A stretch of DNA of 64,000 nucleotides from Bacillus sp. FJAT-27225 (GTDB taxonomy: Bacteria; Bacillota; Bacilli; Bacillales; Cytobacillaceae). The notes below the pieces were generated by a model. It saw only the letters and a list, made by a program, of their open reading frames with translations. It made no database searches and had not been told where the DNA came from. Below, one piece after another: positions 26,984 through 36,109 of this stretch (position 1 is its first letter; each line of letters begins with the position of its first letter). The stretch is taken from NCBI RefSeq assembly GCF_001685025.1, contig NZ_MAYU01000012.1, positions 682,001-746,000 of the forward strand. The letters run 5' to 3'. Both the position numbers and the translations under genes were made by a program.

Positions 26984-28741
26984 TTAACTTATATATTCAA
27001 GATAAATAGATTTATTGACTTGTTTCAGGACGATGCGAAGGCGGTCATTTTTCCTGATGTTCAGTCCTTTGGACGCGTCAATCGCACGCCCGCCTTTTTC
27101 AATCGTGGCATTTGAACTGTTAATAAGGACAAGTGAGTCGCCCGGGCCTGGTTTTATCTGAATCGAGTTCGTCTCCGCGAATTCAGGTGCGAGTGACAGC
27201 AGCTGATGAAGCTTGAACCTGCCCTTGAACACGTTCAGTTTCCGGTATTGCGGGCTGGTACGCTCGCCTGTATCCTCATCCTTGACCTCCACAACCATTT
27301 GTCCGCTGAAGCCTCGGTTTGCTTGCTTTGCCCTCGTAATCAGGAACCAAATCACCCCAAGCAATACAAGTGCGCCAAGGACGCCGAGGAGTACAGTCAT
27401 CCACGGAAACGGCTCCTCCGGCTGAGCTGGTTTTGCGGCTGCAGGTGCGGCCTGGGATTTCGTTGTTGATAGTTTCAAAGGCTCGCTTTCTTTTGTAAAA
27501 CTAGCGTCCTCTGCCCTGGCAACAATCTCATAGTTGCCATCTTCCGGGATTTTATATTCACCGCTAAAGCCCGAATCGCTCGAGGCAAGCGGGACTTCCT
27601 CTGTCTTGCCAGTATCCGTATTTTTGACCAGGAGCGCACCTGTCATGGGTTCATAGAATTCCTTGCCTTCTACTTTGTTTCCGCTGTCCATAAAAGAGGC
27701 TTCAAATTTGACCGTATCCCCACTTTTATACGTTTTTGCACCCGCAGCGGAGAGCGTCAGCTCGAGATCATAGTTGAAGACGAGATTGATATCGATTTTG
27801 TCCTCCTTAACACCCTTAACGCTGAGCGTCCAGTCGCCTGCAGCCGGCCTGATCAACTTCAGCATCGTATAACTTTTCGACTTTGATAAAACGACATCGT
27901 CGGAAGGGATTTTAACCGCCTTGCCGGACTGGTCGATAAGCTTCACATCAACAGGCTTCGAGGACATGATGGAAATGTTCCCCTCAAGAACGCTTTCGTT
28001 CGGGACATTGATTTTGATGTCCTGCCATTCGCCGTTCGCAGTGAACTGGTCGACAGGGACAATTTTTAGCTTAAGATGGTTTGCAAAAATTTCACTTAGA
28101 ATGCCCGGCAGGCTGTCAGCACTTTTCGTTTCGAAATATTTTCCGCCAGTACTGTTAGCAATGTTCTGAAGCACCGATTTATTAAGCGTGCCATCGGCGT
28201 TCAAGCCAATTGTATAGACGGGGTAGCCTTTAGCTTTGGCAGCCTCGACCGCTTTTTCCAAATCAGCGTCGGCATCTTTCAGGGTCCTCGGCTTTTTTTC
28301 ATCGAGGTCGTTGTTTCCGTCTGCCAAAAGGACAATCAGCGGAGCGTAACCATCCTCGTGCCCGACGTCGAGAACATTGACAGCCTCCCCTACACCTACA
28401 GAAATATCTGTAAACGGATAGCGCCCGACCGAATCAATGAATTCCTTCAGGATTTTCTTGTCTTGTTCAGAACTAATTTTGACAAGTGACTTTTCGCGGA
28501 TGATCTCGTCTGTATAGGCAAGAACACCAATTTTATCGCCCTCAAGAGAGGACATATCGATGAACATCTTCATTGCCTCATTGCTTATTTTCCCGGGGTC
28601 GCTGTCGAGCATCGAACGGGAAACGTCGACGACCAGCACACCTTCAATCCGATTTTGGGAAGTCTCGGCAGCAGCCGGCTGAGCCAGGATGCCGACAGTA
28701 AGGATAAATGCAACTATTAAGCTGAAAATCTTTTTATACAT
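26984..28741 (-). CDS. Exported vWA protein with C-terminal membrane anchor
   Basis: 585 residues. A signal peptide (residues 1-25, ending AAAE) is followed by a vWA domain (about 30-210) with MIDAS D39-x-S41-x-S43, a TDIS turn and a LLADGNND strand. A beta-rich region follows (about 220-420), then one membrane helix (about 447-469, TVLLGVLGALVLLGVIWFLI) and a cytoplasmic beta-rich tail of about 110 residues that could be FHA-like (guess). It could carry an outside signal to the cytoplasmic tubulin/GTPase modules. First gene of the minus arm; GGAGG precedes the ATG. Confidence 0.85.
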   Translation of the reverse strand: MYKKIFSLIVAFILTVGILAQPAAAETSQNRIEGVLVVDVSRSMLDSDPGKISNEAMKMFIDMSSLEGDKIGVLAYTDEIIREKSLVKISSEQDKKILKEFIDSVGRYPFTDISVGVGEAVNVLDVGHEDGYAPLIVLLADGNNDLDEKKPRTLKDADADLEKAVEAAKAKGYPVYTIGLNADGTLNKSVLQNIANSTGGKYFETKSADSLPGILSEIFANHLKLKIVPVDQFTANGEWQDIKINVPNESVLEGNISIMSSKPVDVKLIDQSGKAVKIPSDDVVLSKSKSYTMLKLIRPAAGDWTLSVKGVKEDKIDINLVFNYDLELTLSAAGAKTYKSGDTVKFEASFMDSGNKVEGKEFYEPMTGALLVKNTDTGKTEEVPLASSDSGFSGEYKIPEDGNYEIVARAEDASFTKESEPLKLSTTKSQAAPAAAKPAQPEEPFPWMTVLLGVLGALVLLGVIWFLITRAKQANRGFSGQMVVEVKDEDTGERTSPQYRKLNVFKGRFKLHQLLSLAPEFAETNSIQIKPGPGDSLVLINSSNATIEKGGRAIDASKGLNIRKNDRLRIVLKQVNKSIYLEYIS

Positions 28742-28855
28742 AAGCGTGAACCTCCGATGCAGTCCAGATTCGACAAAACTAGTATTTTCTTACCATTTTA
28801 CCACTAATGGATGATTTTACCCACAATGAAAATAAATAGAAATATAGGTTACAAT

Positions 28856-28864
28856 TGCTATAAT
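28856..28864 (+). promoter_or_regulatory. Extended -10 promoter of the plus arm
   Basis: TGCTATAAT is a perfect extended -10 (TGnTATAAT), 50 bases before the ATG at 28915. No convincing -35 is seen, which is usual with extended -10 sites. The divergent minus promoter should lie in the same 173-base gap but is not clear. Confidence 0.5.
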
Positions 28865-28914
28865 GAAAAGACGAACGTAAACGGAAAAAAGATACACTTC
28901 GCGGGGGGAAATCC

Positions 28915-29064
28915 ATGTACAAATTATTTTTCACAGCGTTCCTGCTGGTGATTGCGGGCCGCACACTTTGGATTCTTATTGGAAACAAGCGAAAGACAGG
29001 CAGTTACCAAGACCTTGACGAGCGGCTTGTTAAAAAGCTGAATGAAGGTGAGTTCCATGGCTAA
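28915..29064 (+). CDS. Small membrane protein of the tubulin/GTPase locus (49 aa)
   Basis: 49 residues from ATG 28915 after GCGGGGGGAAATCC. Residues 3-22 (KLFFTAFLLVIAGRTLWILI) form one membrane helix, followed by a charged cytoplasmic tail. It overlaps the start of the zinc-ribbon gene by eight bases, which implies translational coupling. It is too short to be found by simple length cut-offs. I do not recognise the family. Confidence 0.6.
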   Translation: MYKLFFTAFLLVIAGRTLWILIGNKRKTGSYQDLDERLVKKLNEGEFHG

Positions 29065-30007
29065 GCAGGCTGTCCAGATTTCCGGGAAAAAGCGGACCCT
29101 CCATCTTTTTCAAAAGCTGAAAATGTGTAAAAAATGCAACCGCTATTCGGTTTTGAAGGATGAGACGTGCCCGAAATGCGGTTCAACCTATACATACGCC
29201 GAACAACTGGCAAGATCCTTATTCCGGACGAAGCTCCTGAATGAGGCAGCGATGATTTTAATTCTCGTATCACTCGGTATCATCTTTTCGACCACACTCG
29301 ACTCACTTTATTACTGCCTGATTGCCGGGGTGCTGTTTTGCATTGGGTATGTGGTGATGACCGCCATGTTTCTGAAAAGCGAGTACTATTTACAGCTCGA
29401 GAAACTGCTTGAGTCAGATTCGCTGCGGATTCAGCGCGGCATCATGTTCGACAGCGAACAGGCACGGATCGACATTAGAGAAAACCGGGTTGCCGATGCT
29501 TACGATAAGCTGACTGAAATCAGCGATTTTATTAAAAATGACCAAATTCGGATACGGCGCATCATGGCATTGAATGACATCGAGCTGCGGAAGGATATGG
29601 AGCTTGAGCTTGACTCTCTCGTCCCGTCCGCCTACGACAAGGACTTCATGAATTATGCGCTCGAGGCCATCCGGCTTGACCGTTCACTTGTCACAAGGAA
29701 TGTGATTGGCTACTTCATCGATTACCGGTACGAGATTGAGCGGGATTTTGGCCTTGACGCACTGATCAATGTGGCCGGGTCCGCGGTTCGGGCAAAGCTG
29801 TACATCCAGGAGTTCGCCGGGTTCCTCCTTGAATTCCTTGAATATTTGCCAAAGGACCGGCTGCTCCGCCTATGCCGGATTTTGGAAGCTGATCCGGAGG
29901 AAAATTGGGGTCCGTTAAAGCTAAGGGCTCGGCAGACCGCTGAGCGGAGGTTCGGCTTTGACCCTGAGTTCAGGGAACTCTATAGGACGGCGGTGCCTGT
30001 GCAGTAG
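29057..30007 (+). CDS. Zinc-ribbon membrane protein with helical C-terminal domain
   Basis: 316 residues from ATG 29057 (GAAGGTGAG five bases upstream). A zinc ribbon is shown by C-K-K-C and C-P-K-C near residues 24-45. Two membrane helices follow (about 62-80 and 83-105). The C-terminal 200 residues are helical and resemble HEAT/TPR-like repeats. The cytoplasmic ribbon echoes that of the GTPase on the other arm. It is divergent from the exported vWA gene and most likely belongs to the same system. Its function is unknown. Confidence 0.7.
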   Translation: MAKQAVQISGKKRTLHLFQKLKMCKKCNRYSVLKDETCPKCGSTYTYAEQLARSLFRTKLLNEAAMILILVSLGIIFSTTLDSLYYCLIAGVLFCIGYVVMTAMFLKSEYYLQLEKLLESDSLRIQRGIMFDSEQARIDIRENRVADAYDKLTEISDFIKNDQIRIRRIMALNDIELRKDMELELDSLVPSAYDKDFMNYALEAIRLDRSLVTRNVIGYFIDYRYEIERDFGLDALINVAGSAVRAKLYIQEFAGFLLEFLEYLPKDRLLRLCRILEADPEENWGPLKLRARQTAERRFGFDPEFRELYRTAVPVQ

Positions 30008-30049
30008 CTGGACGGGTCGCGTAGGAATCTGGGTGAAAATACAACAGTT

Positions 30050-30069
30050 GGGCGTTGGCCCGTTTTTTT
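30050..30069 (+). terminator. Weak terminator after the zinc-ribbon gene
   Basis: GGGC-GTTG-GCCC followed by GTTTTTTT. The stem has only four pairs but is all G-C with a seven-T tail. Confidence 0.4.
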
Positions 30070-30119
30070 AGAAAAGCTGGCATTCGCCCGCATGTTTGGC
30101 GAATGGCATAGCTTTTCTT
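30070..30119. other. Long interrupted hairpin
   Basis: AGAAAAGCT and ATTCGCC on the left pair with GGCGAAT and AGCTTTTCT on the right, with small internal loops. It follows the T-run of the weak terminator and may reinforce it, separating the zinc-ribbon gene from the next unit. Confidence 0.6.
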
Positions 30120-30125
30120 ATGCGT

Positions 30126-30153
30126 TAGGTAAGTATAGATTTATACTTTCCTA
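30126..30153. promoter_or_regulatory. 28-bp dyad upstream of the TSP3-like gene
   Basis: TAGGTAAGTATA, a four-base centre, then TATACTTTCCTA form a dyad with one mismatch per arm, 28 bases before the ATG at 30181. A similar element (TTAGGCAAGTATACTGCC) lies inverted upstream of the aldehyde oxidoreductase gene at 37.57 kb, including a shared CCTA[AT]TAGCC flank. It could be an operator or a dispersed hairpin. Confidence 0.4.
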
Positions 30154-30180
30154 TTAGCCAAAAAAGAGAGGATCTTGGAA

Positions 30181-32169
30181 ATGTCTTTTCGTAATCGTTT
30201 GACTTCATATAGAAAGATGAGCCTGTCAAGGAACATGCTGCTGATTATCCTGGCTGTTTGCCTGGTTGGGGTAGGGTCGAAAATTGTCCTCGCGCATGAA
30301 AAGATTGCGACTTTTAACGAGGCGGATGCGCTTTATGCTGCCGGCAAGATGCGTGCGGCCGAGGAGAAATTCCGGCTCGCTAAGCTGAATGTGTCGGTCC
30401 GCGACCACAATGATGTGATCAATACGCGTCTGGCAGAGCTGTCGCCGATTCGCGAGATGGTGGAACAACTGGATGAGCAGGCGGCAGATTATATTGATGA
30501 TGATAATCTGGCCGGCCTGGTTGAAACGGAAGCCTCCTATCAGGAGCACCGGAACAAGTGGCAGAATGGGACGCCTGCCGAAGCTGATATGTTTGGCGAG
30601 ATGATTGCTTACACCAAGCTTGATCAGGATTTGAAAAATTATTTTGTAAAGCAGATAGAGAGCCTGTTCGCGAAGCTCAAGGGCAGTCTCCATGCCGATG
30701 AAGAGCTGACTGTGTTCAACAGCCTATCAATGATTCCGCCTTCGTATTACGGAGGAGAATCGAAAAAAGTTTCCACTATCGAAAAGAATTTTACGGCGTA
30801 CTTTTCCGGAAGGCTTGATAAGCTATTGACTGCCGAGTCGTTTTATCCGGCTGTCCAGGAGGGCGAGCGCCAGTTTGACAGGCTGAAGGAATTCAAGCTG
30901 GAATCGCAGTGGCTGTTTGATACGCTGGACAGCTTTTTGCTTGGGATGCTAACGGGTCCTTTTGATGAGAAGGACTATAAGACATTTGTTCACCGCGCCA
31001 AGGATTCAAGCGACCTTGAAGCTGATATGAAGGATAGCAATGCATTTGCATTTAGGGCTTCGTCTCTAGCAGGACTTGAACGGACAGCGCGGCAGCTTGC
31101 CAGCAATCATAAGTATGAGAAAGCGATTGAAATTTATACGGCGCTCAGTGTGATGACGGATTATTCAAAACAGATCGCGGCACTTGAGAGTGAATGGGAT
31201 CTTCATGAACCAATCCGCGTTCTGAAGCGAAAGTATCCGGATGAAAAGTTTGTTACGGTCATTGACGGCAGGAATGGGTTTGAAGCGGACAGCTATCTTG
31301 CGGCCATTTCCGAGGGCGGAATTCTTTATTTTGGAAAAATTAGCGGAGGTTCTGCTGACGGAGATGCGGTTGATGGCGATTGGGATGGAAATGGAATCGC
31401 CGATGCGGATGAGGACAGGGATGGTAACGGAGTTCGTGATGGCAATCAAGATTCTGACGGTGATGGAGTTCCGGACAGTGAGGAAGATAAGAACCGGAAT
31501 GGGATACCGGATGCGGACGAAGATTCAGATGGCGCGGGGACGATGGGAATTCGAAGGGTCAGCATGGATGTCGTGACCAGTTCGGAGCCTGTATCGCTTC
31601 CAGTTAAGAAACTGCAGTTCTCCACCTCGTTTGGTTCGGGCCCGAATCCGGTGATTTACTTTGAGAGTGGCTCACAAGTTCGTGAAAACCGCTATGTTGC
31701 ATATGAGGTGCGAAGCGAAAACCTGGCGAAGATTCTGGATATTGAAGCAGATGGACTGAAGGCCGAATCGGCTGAAGTGCTGATCGCTGACAATCCGACA
31801 GGGGACGGCGAGGGCAAAAGGGCGTACTTTGCACTCGATTATGACGGGTATTACGCATTTGATAAGGTGCTCGTCGACTATGTTGATATTGATGCCGTCG
31901 ACCTGGCAAGCTATAAGGGAAAGAAGGTCCGTTTAACTGAAACGGTCGAGATTGTTAAAGACGGATACGGCTGGGCAAAGGTGAATGAGGTGTACGATGA
32001 GGAGCTCGGCCACTGGGTGTCGGAATACGTTTTAATTCAATGGAACGGCGAATTGACCCCCTACTGGAGCTATACGTTTATAGGCACCTATACAAAAAAT
32101 GCCAAGGTTACGGATGAAAATTTGTTGGAGCGCAGCTTTCCGGTGCTCGTAGTTGAGGAAGTTGAATAG
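30181..32169 (+). CDS. Membrane-anchored protein with thrombospondin type-3-like calcium repeats
   Basis: 662 residues. ATG 30181 is chosen: GAGAGG lies nine bases upstream, and a TTG two codons earlier is too close. One N-terminal membrane helix (about 19-37) leads to a helical TPR-like region (about 40-375). Residues of about 390-453 are Asp-rich with repeated DxDGDG-type loops (DWDGNGIADADED, DRDGNGVRDGNQD, DSDGDGVPDSEED, DEDSDG), as in thrombospondin type-3 repeats that bind calcium. The C-terminus is beta-rich and may be an OB fold (YKGKKVRLTETV, guess). The main part should lie outside the membrane. Confidence 0.75.
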   Translation: MSFRNRLTSYRKMSLSRNMLLIILAVCLVGVGSKIVLAHEKIATFNEADALYAAGKMRAAEEKFRLAKLNVSVRDHNDVINTRLAELSPIREMVEQLDEQAADYIDDDNLAGLVETEASYQEHRNKWQNGTPAEADMFGEMIAYTKLDQDLKNYFVKQIESLFAKLKGSLHADEELTVFNSLSMIPPSYYGGESKKVSTIEKNFTAYFSGRLDKLLTAESFYPAVQEGERQFDRLKEFKLESQWLFDTLDSFLLGMLTGPFDEKDYKTFVHRAKDSSDLEADMKDSNAFAFRASSLAGLERTARQLASNHKYEKAIEIYTALSVMTDYSKQIAALESEWDLHEPIRVLKRKYPDEKFVTVIDGRNGFEADSYLAAISEGGILYFGKISGGSADGDAVDGDWDGNGIADADEDRDGNGVRDGNQDSDGDGVPDSEEDKNRNGIPDADEDSDGAGTMGIRRVSMDVVTSSEPVSLPVKKLQFSTSFGSGPNPVIYFESGSQVRENRYVAYEVRSENLAKILDIEADGLKAESAEVLIADNPTGDGEGKRAYFALDYDGYYAFDKVLVDYVDIDAVDLASYKGKKVRLTETVEIVKDGYGWAKVNEVYDEELGHWVSEYVLIQWNGELTPYWSYTFIGTYTKNAKVTDENLLERSFPVLVVEEVE

Positions 32170-32228
32170 GCTGGAATAGTGAAATTTCATTTGGCCAGAG
32201 AAGCCGGCAGTGGGAATGGTGATGAACT

Positions 32229-32576
32229 ATGGAGATGGCGATGTATGTTCTTGGGTTTTACGCCTTTGTTCTGACAGTGGAATGGATGCTGCGGAAGCGA
32301 TTTGAGATTGGCCATGCGGATTGGGGTTTTTATAGACCCATTAATTCTGTTCACAAAAGGATTGAAAGGTTAATCCTGCTATTGTTTATGATTGGATTAT
32401 GGTTTTTTAAAGGGTCAGCGCCATTTTTCATTATCATCGTGTTATTATCCATGCTGGTTCGGACATTTATGGAATGGAAGTATAAAAAGGAAAGCAAGGA
32501 ATATCTTTTAACTCTATTCTCTGGGTTTAATTTCTTGTTGTTTCTGTGGATCGCGAGCCTGCTGGGGTTTATTTAA
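32229..32576 (+). CDS. Small membrane protein, possibly DUF4181
   Basis: 115 residues with about four hydrophobic segments (3-20, 47-62, 64-80, 96-114). The spacing and the basic patch near residue 40-48 (INSVHKRIERLILL) recall the DUF4181 family of Bacillus membrane proteins, from memory. It follows the TSP3-like gene by 59 bases on the same strand and precedes a strong terminator, so it is probably the last gene of that unit. Role unknown. Confidence 0.6.
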   Translation: MEMAMYVLGFYAFVLTVEWMLRKRFEIGHADWGFYRPINSVHKRIERLILLLFMIGLWFFKGSAPFFIIIVLLSMLVRTFMEWKYKKESKEYLLTLFSGFNFLLFLWIASLLGFI

Positions 32577-32587
32577 TCAAAATAAAG

Positions 32588-32620
32588 AGAGAGGCTGCCC
32601 ATTGGGTCAGCCTCTCTTTC
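32588..32620. terminator. Strong bidirectional terminator
   Basis: AGAGAGGCTG pairs with CAGCCTCTCT and inner CCC with GGG. It is flanked by TTTCATTTT on the right and by A-rich DNA on the left. It separates the TSP3 unit from the convergent nadE gene. Confidence 0.8.
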
Positions 32621-32704
32621 ATTTTACATTGGGTCCATAGAAAAAAGTGGTCTTCGCATCCTTCATTGAAGACGGGAACAGCTCCCTTTTGCACACCACT
32701 TCGT

Positions 32705-33529
32705 TTAGTCACGCCACCAGTCATCGAACATGTTTGCCGGTGTATGGCGCTTATGCTCAGAAATGAGGAAGCGCTTTTCAATTTTCGCAGCGTCCTCTTC
32801 TGGAATTTGCTTTCCTTCGAGGTAATCGTCGATCACGTCATAGGAAATGCCCAGCTCGGTCTCGTCAGACTGGCCAGGTTTTTGGTCAAGCAGGTCAGCT
32901 GTCGGCACTTTCAAATACAAACGTTCAACAGCACCAAGCTCAATAAGTAGTTGCTTGCCCTGGCGCTTGTTCAGGCCTGTCAGCGGAAGCACATCCGCCC
33001 CGCCATCTCCATGCTTTGTAAAGAAACCGGTCACCGCCTCGGCCCCATGGTCGGTCCCAATCACCAGCAGCCCATCCATTCCGGCAAACGCATACTGCGC
33101 AATCATCCTAAGTCGCGCTTTTACATTGCCTTTCTGGAAGTCAGCAAGATCCTGACCTTCAGTAGACTTGTTGTACTCCTGCTCCATCGCATCAACCGTA
33201 GATTTGATATTGAACACATACTCCTCATCCGCTTTGATAAAATCAAGCGCCAGCTGAGCATCGTCTTCATCATGCTGTACACCATATGGGAGACGGACTG
33301 CGACGAACTTCGCATGACGGCCTTCGGCACGGAGCTCTTCAGCCGCAAGCTGGGCGAGCTTCCCGGCAAGCGTCGAATCCTGCCCGCCGCTAATTCCGAG
33401 CACGAATCCTTTTGCATGCGCCTTAATCAAATAATTTTTCAGGAAATCTACCCGTTTTCGGATTTCTTCCTTCGGGTCAATCTCAGGTTTCACATGAAGT
33501 TCGGAAATAATCCTTTGTTGAATGCTCAT
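32705..33529 (-). CDS. nadE: Ammonia-dependent NAD synthetase
   Basis: 274 residues, the usual length of the ammonia-using form. The PP-loop [14 protein letters not shown] binds ATP, and [25 protein letters not shown] is the conserved deamido-NAD and dimer region. It makes NAD from deamido-NAD, ATP and ammonia in the cytoplasm. The start ATG 33529 is chosen because GGAGGG lies six bases upstream and the family begins MSIQQRI; upstream codons in the same frame are not part of it. Confidence 0.93.
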   Translation of the reverse strand: MSIQQRIISELHVKPEIDPKEEIRKRVDFLKNYLIKAHAKGFVLGISGGQDSTLAGKLAQLAAEELRAEGRHAKFVAVRLPYGVQHDEDDAQLALDFIKADEEYVFNIKSTVDAMEQEYNKSTEGQDLADFQKGNVKARLRMIAQYAFAGMDGLLVIGTDHGAEAVTGFFTKHGDGGADVLPLTGLNKRQGKQLLIELGAVERLYLKVPTADLLDQKPGQSDETELGISYDVIDDYLEGKQIPEEDAAKIEKRFLISEHKRHTPANMFDDWWRD

Positions 33530-33832
33530 TGCAAACCCTCCTACTAATACATCTAATTTCCTTATTCTATCATGGCTAAAGGGGACGGTTCTACTTGGTC
33601 TACAGAGAGGGCAATCTCTTTCTCCCCTGCTTTCGCCAACCCATCGTAAAAGATCGTTTTTTCTGCTAATCATAACCTAATTAGATTAAACTCCTTGTGC
33701 ACACGTCAGATTAATCTATTTGAATGGTTTCAGTGAGCAACTCTCTTTCCGAAACCTCTCCACTTTGCAGGCTTCAATGGCACTCGAAACTACCTTCTCC
33801 TTCGGGCTCAAATGATAACCGCCCCCGTACAC
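33530..33832. other. 303-base gap, no gene seen
   Basis: Between nadE and the cardiolipin synthase stop. It contains one copy of the dispersed GAACCGTCCC motif (inverted, about 33581-33592) but no convincing gene, RNA structure or terminator. Confidence 0.5.
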
Positions 33833-35344
33833 CTAAAGCACTCCCGAGAAAAGGCGTGCGAAGGATTCCTTCATGCGGTTCCAAAGGCCGCGTTTGTAGA
33901 ATTCAACGGCGCCGATTCGTTCTGAATCCTCCATATCCTCTTCATAGTGCGCAACCAGATCACGGATTGAGCTTGTCCCGTACAGGAACACGTTCACCTC
34001 GAAGTTGAGGTGAAAGCTGCGCATGTCCATGTTGGCAGTCCCAATTGACGCAAGGTTTCCATCAATGATGATAACCTTCTGGTGCAGGAATCCTTTTTTA
34101 TACGAATAAATTTCGACGCCGTTGCGGAGCAGCTCGGAGAAATACGAGCGAGTCGCATATTGGGTCAGGAAGCTGTCGTTTATTTCCGGGACCATAACCC
34201 GTACCTCAATCCCTTTGGAAGCAGCAATCCTAAGCGCCGTCCTAATCGCTTCATCCGGAACAAAGTATGGTGTCGCAATCCAGATTGACTGGGTTGCACC
34301 TGCCATCATTGCATAGTAAAAATCACTCATGATGCCCTGCTGCGTATCCGGTCCGCTCGCGACAACCTGAATTGCACCATCGAGTGTGCCGTCGTCAATC
34401 GGATACTTCTTCGCATGTTCATAATCGAGGACCTTCTCTCTGCTGACATACTCCCAGTCGAGCAGAAACACTGTATGAAGCGTATAGACCGCTTCCCCTT
34501 TCAGCATCAAGTGTGTGTCGCGCCAATAACCGATTTTGCTATCGAGGCCAAGGTATTCAACCCCGACATTCAAGCCGCCAACAAAGCCGATTTTTCCATC
34601 AATAATGATAATCTTCCGGTGATTGCGGAAATTGAATTTCTGGTTAAAAAACCCGAATTTAAGCGGAGAGAACGGCAGCGCCTTAATTCCGGCTTCTTTC
34701 ATAACACGCAAATCCGCTGACGACAGGCTTAAGCTGCCTGCCGCATCATAAATGAACCGGACCTCGACTCCAGCCTTTGCCTTTTCAATTAAAATATCAA
34801 TAATCTCCTTGCCAAGCCGGTCCGAACGAAAAATATAATATTCAATGTGGATGAACGACTCGGCTGCCCGAAGGTGTTCAATGATTTGCCCAAACGTCTC
34901 TTCGCCATTTTTCAAAACAACTGACCGGGAAGCAGTTGATATCGGTGTCATGGCAGCTTTGCGGGCAAACTTGGCGAAATTCTCCTGATTCTCCACAAAA
35001 AACGTCAGGTCCGGCGATGTCTCCGAGCGCATCATCCGCTCCCACTGATTCCGGTTCAGCTGCCTTTTATTCTTGAACAAGTACCCCTTCAAATAAAGCT
35101 GGCCCGAGTACAGGTAAAAAATATAGCCCAGCACCGGGATGAATACGAGCACATAAATCCACACAAGCGTGTGCGGTGCCGAGCGGTTTTCCAGACACAG
35201 GGAAATAACACTGACCAGGATAATTCCCGCATATAATAGCCCGCACCCCAGCTTCCACCAGGGTCCAATGTTTGTATACACAATCATATACAAACAAACG
35301 GTCAGTGCAATCACAAATACAAACTCAATCCGCCGTTTTAACAT
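33833..35344 (-). CDS. cls: Cardiolipin synthase (phospholipase D family)
   Basis: 503 residues. Two N-terminal membrane helices (about 5-25 and 32-55) precede two phospholipase D motifs, HRKIIIID (first) and HQKVIIID (second), each H-x-K-x4-D and each followed by GG or GT-x-N. The enzyme joins two phosphatidylglycerols into cardiolipin and glycerol at the membrane. Start ATG 35344 follows GGAGAG by six bases; the frame runs 24 codons further upstream without a site. It is transcribed alone. Confidence 0.9.
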   Translation of the reverse strand: MLKRRIEFVFVIALTVCLYMIVYTNIGPWWKLGCGLLYAGIILVSVISLCLENRSAPHTLVWIYVLVFIPVLGYIFYLYSGQLYLKGYLFKNKRQLNRNQWERMMRSETSPDLTFFVENQENFAKFARKAAMTPISTASRSVVLKNGEETFGQIIEHLRAAESFIHIEYYIFRSDRLGKEIIDILIEKAKAGVEVRFIYDAAGSLSLSSADLRVMKEAGIKALPFSPLKFGFFNQKFNFRNHRKIIIIDGKIGFVGGLNVGVEYLGLDSKIGYWRDTHLMLKGEAVYTLHTVFLLDWEYVSREKVLDYEHAKKYPIDDGTLDGAIQVVASGPDTQQGIMSDFYYAMMAGATQSIWIATPYFVPDEAIRTALRIAASKGIEVRVMVPEINDSFLTQYATRSYFSELLRNGVEIYSYKKGFLHQKVIIIDGNLASIGTANMDMRSFHLNFEVNVFLYGTSSIRDLVAHYEEDMEDSERIGAVEFYKRGLWNRMKESFARLFSGVL

Positions 35345-35583
35345 TCTCTTCTCTCCGTGTCCAATGCAGTCTACTTTCCCTATACATATACCCTTTATCT
35401 TTTGCAAAAAAAACATATGCCAACCGTACCCTGGCCAGCGCTCACTCAGGGAAGGACGTGCCGGCCTATTTTCTACATACTCAGGAAGGAAAACCGAACC
35501 CGGACAGCGAAAGAAATATAGTTGCCAGAAAGATTGGTCTGTGGGCTTGTTGAAACTCTGAAGATTGAAATGAGGGATTACAA

Positions 35584-36030
35584 ATGGGTTTATTTTTTAT
35601 GACAGCAACAGAAACCGAAATGGAAGAAATCTACGAGCTTGCCGGGGTAAACCGCCGCGAGGCTACCAATCATAATGCTGAAGACAACCGCGAGCGGATG
35701 ATTGAAGCCTATGAGCATTCAGCTAAATACGGGGCTTACTTCCGCTGCCTGATGGATGGTGAGACGCTCGTTGGCTGGGTGTATGTTGATAAAGCCTATG
35801 ATTACCTGACCGGGGATGAAGTCGGCTGGATTAGCGATATTTTCGTCAAGCCAAAATACCGCGGGCGCGGCTATTCCAAAATGCTAATTGACGAGGCCCT
35901 GAAAGAGTTCAGGGAGAATGGCTACCAGGAAGCCGGCCTGAATGTATACGTCCACAATGAAGTTGCGATGAAGCTCTATGAAAAAATGGGCTTCCGGGAT
36001 GTCAATAAATTCATGAAAAGACCGTTATAA
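35584..36030 (+). CDS. GNAT-family N-acetyltransferase
   Basis: 148 residues. The acetyl-CoA loop is VKPKYRGRGYSKMLI (R/Q-x-x-G-x-G/A pattern) near residue 93-105, followed by the family's C-terminal N-x-x-A-M-x-L-Y-E-K-M-G-F motif. The substrate is unknown. RBS GAGGG precedes the ATG by seven bases and a terminator follows immediately, so it is a single-gene unit. Confidence 0.85.
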   Translation: MGLFFMTATETEMEEIYELAGVNRREATNHNAEDNRERMIEAYEHSAKYGAYFRCLMDGETLVGWVYVDKAYDYLTGDEVGWISDIFVKPKYRGRGYSKMLIDEALKEFRENGYQEAGLNVYVHNEVAMKLYEKMGFRDVNKFMKRPL

Positions 36031-36066
36031 GAAAGAGGCAGGGAGATCCCGGCCTCTTTCAGTTTT
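36031..36066 (+). terminator. Terminator of the GNAT gene
   Basis: GAAAGAGGC pairs with GCCTCTTTC, followed by AGTTTTTT. Confidence 0.75.
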
Positions 36067-36109
36067 TTAATATGAAAGCACGAAAATTCAAGCAAAACGA
36101 CTCAAAAGT

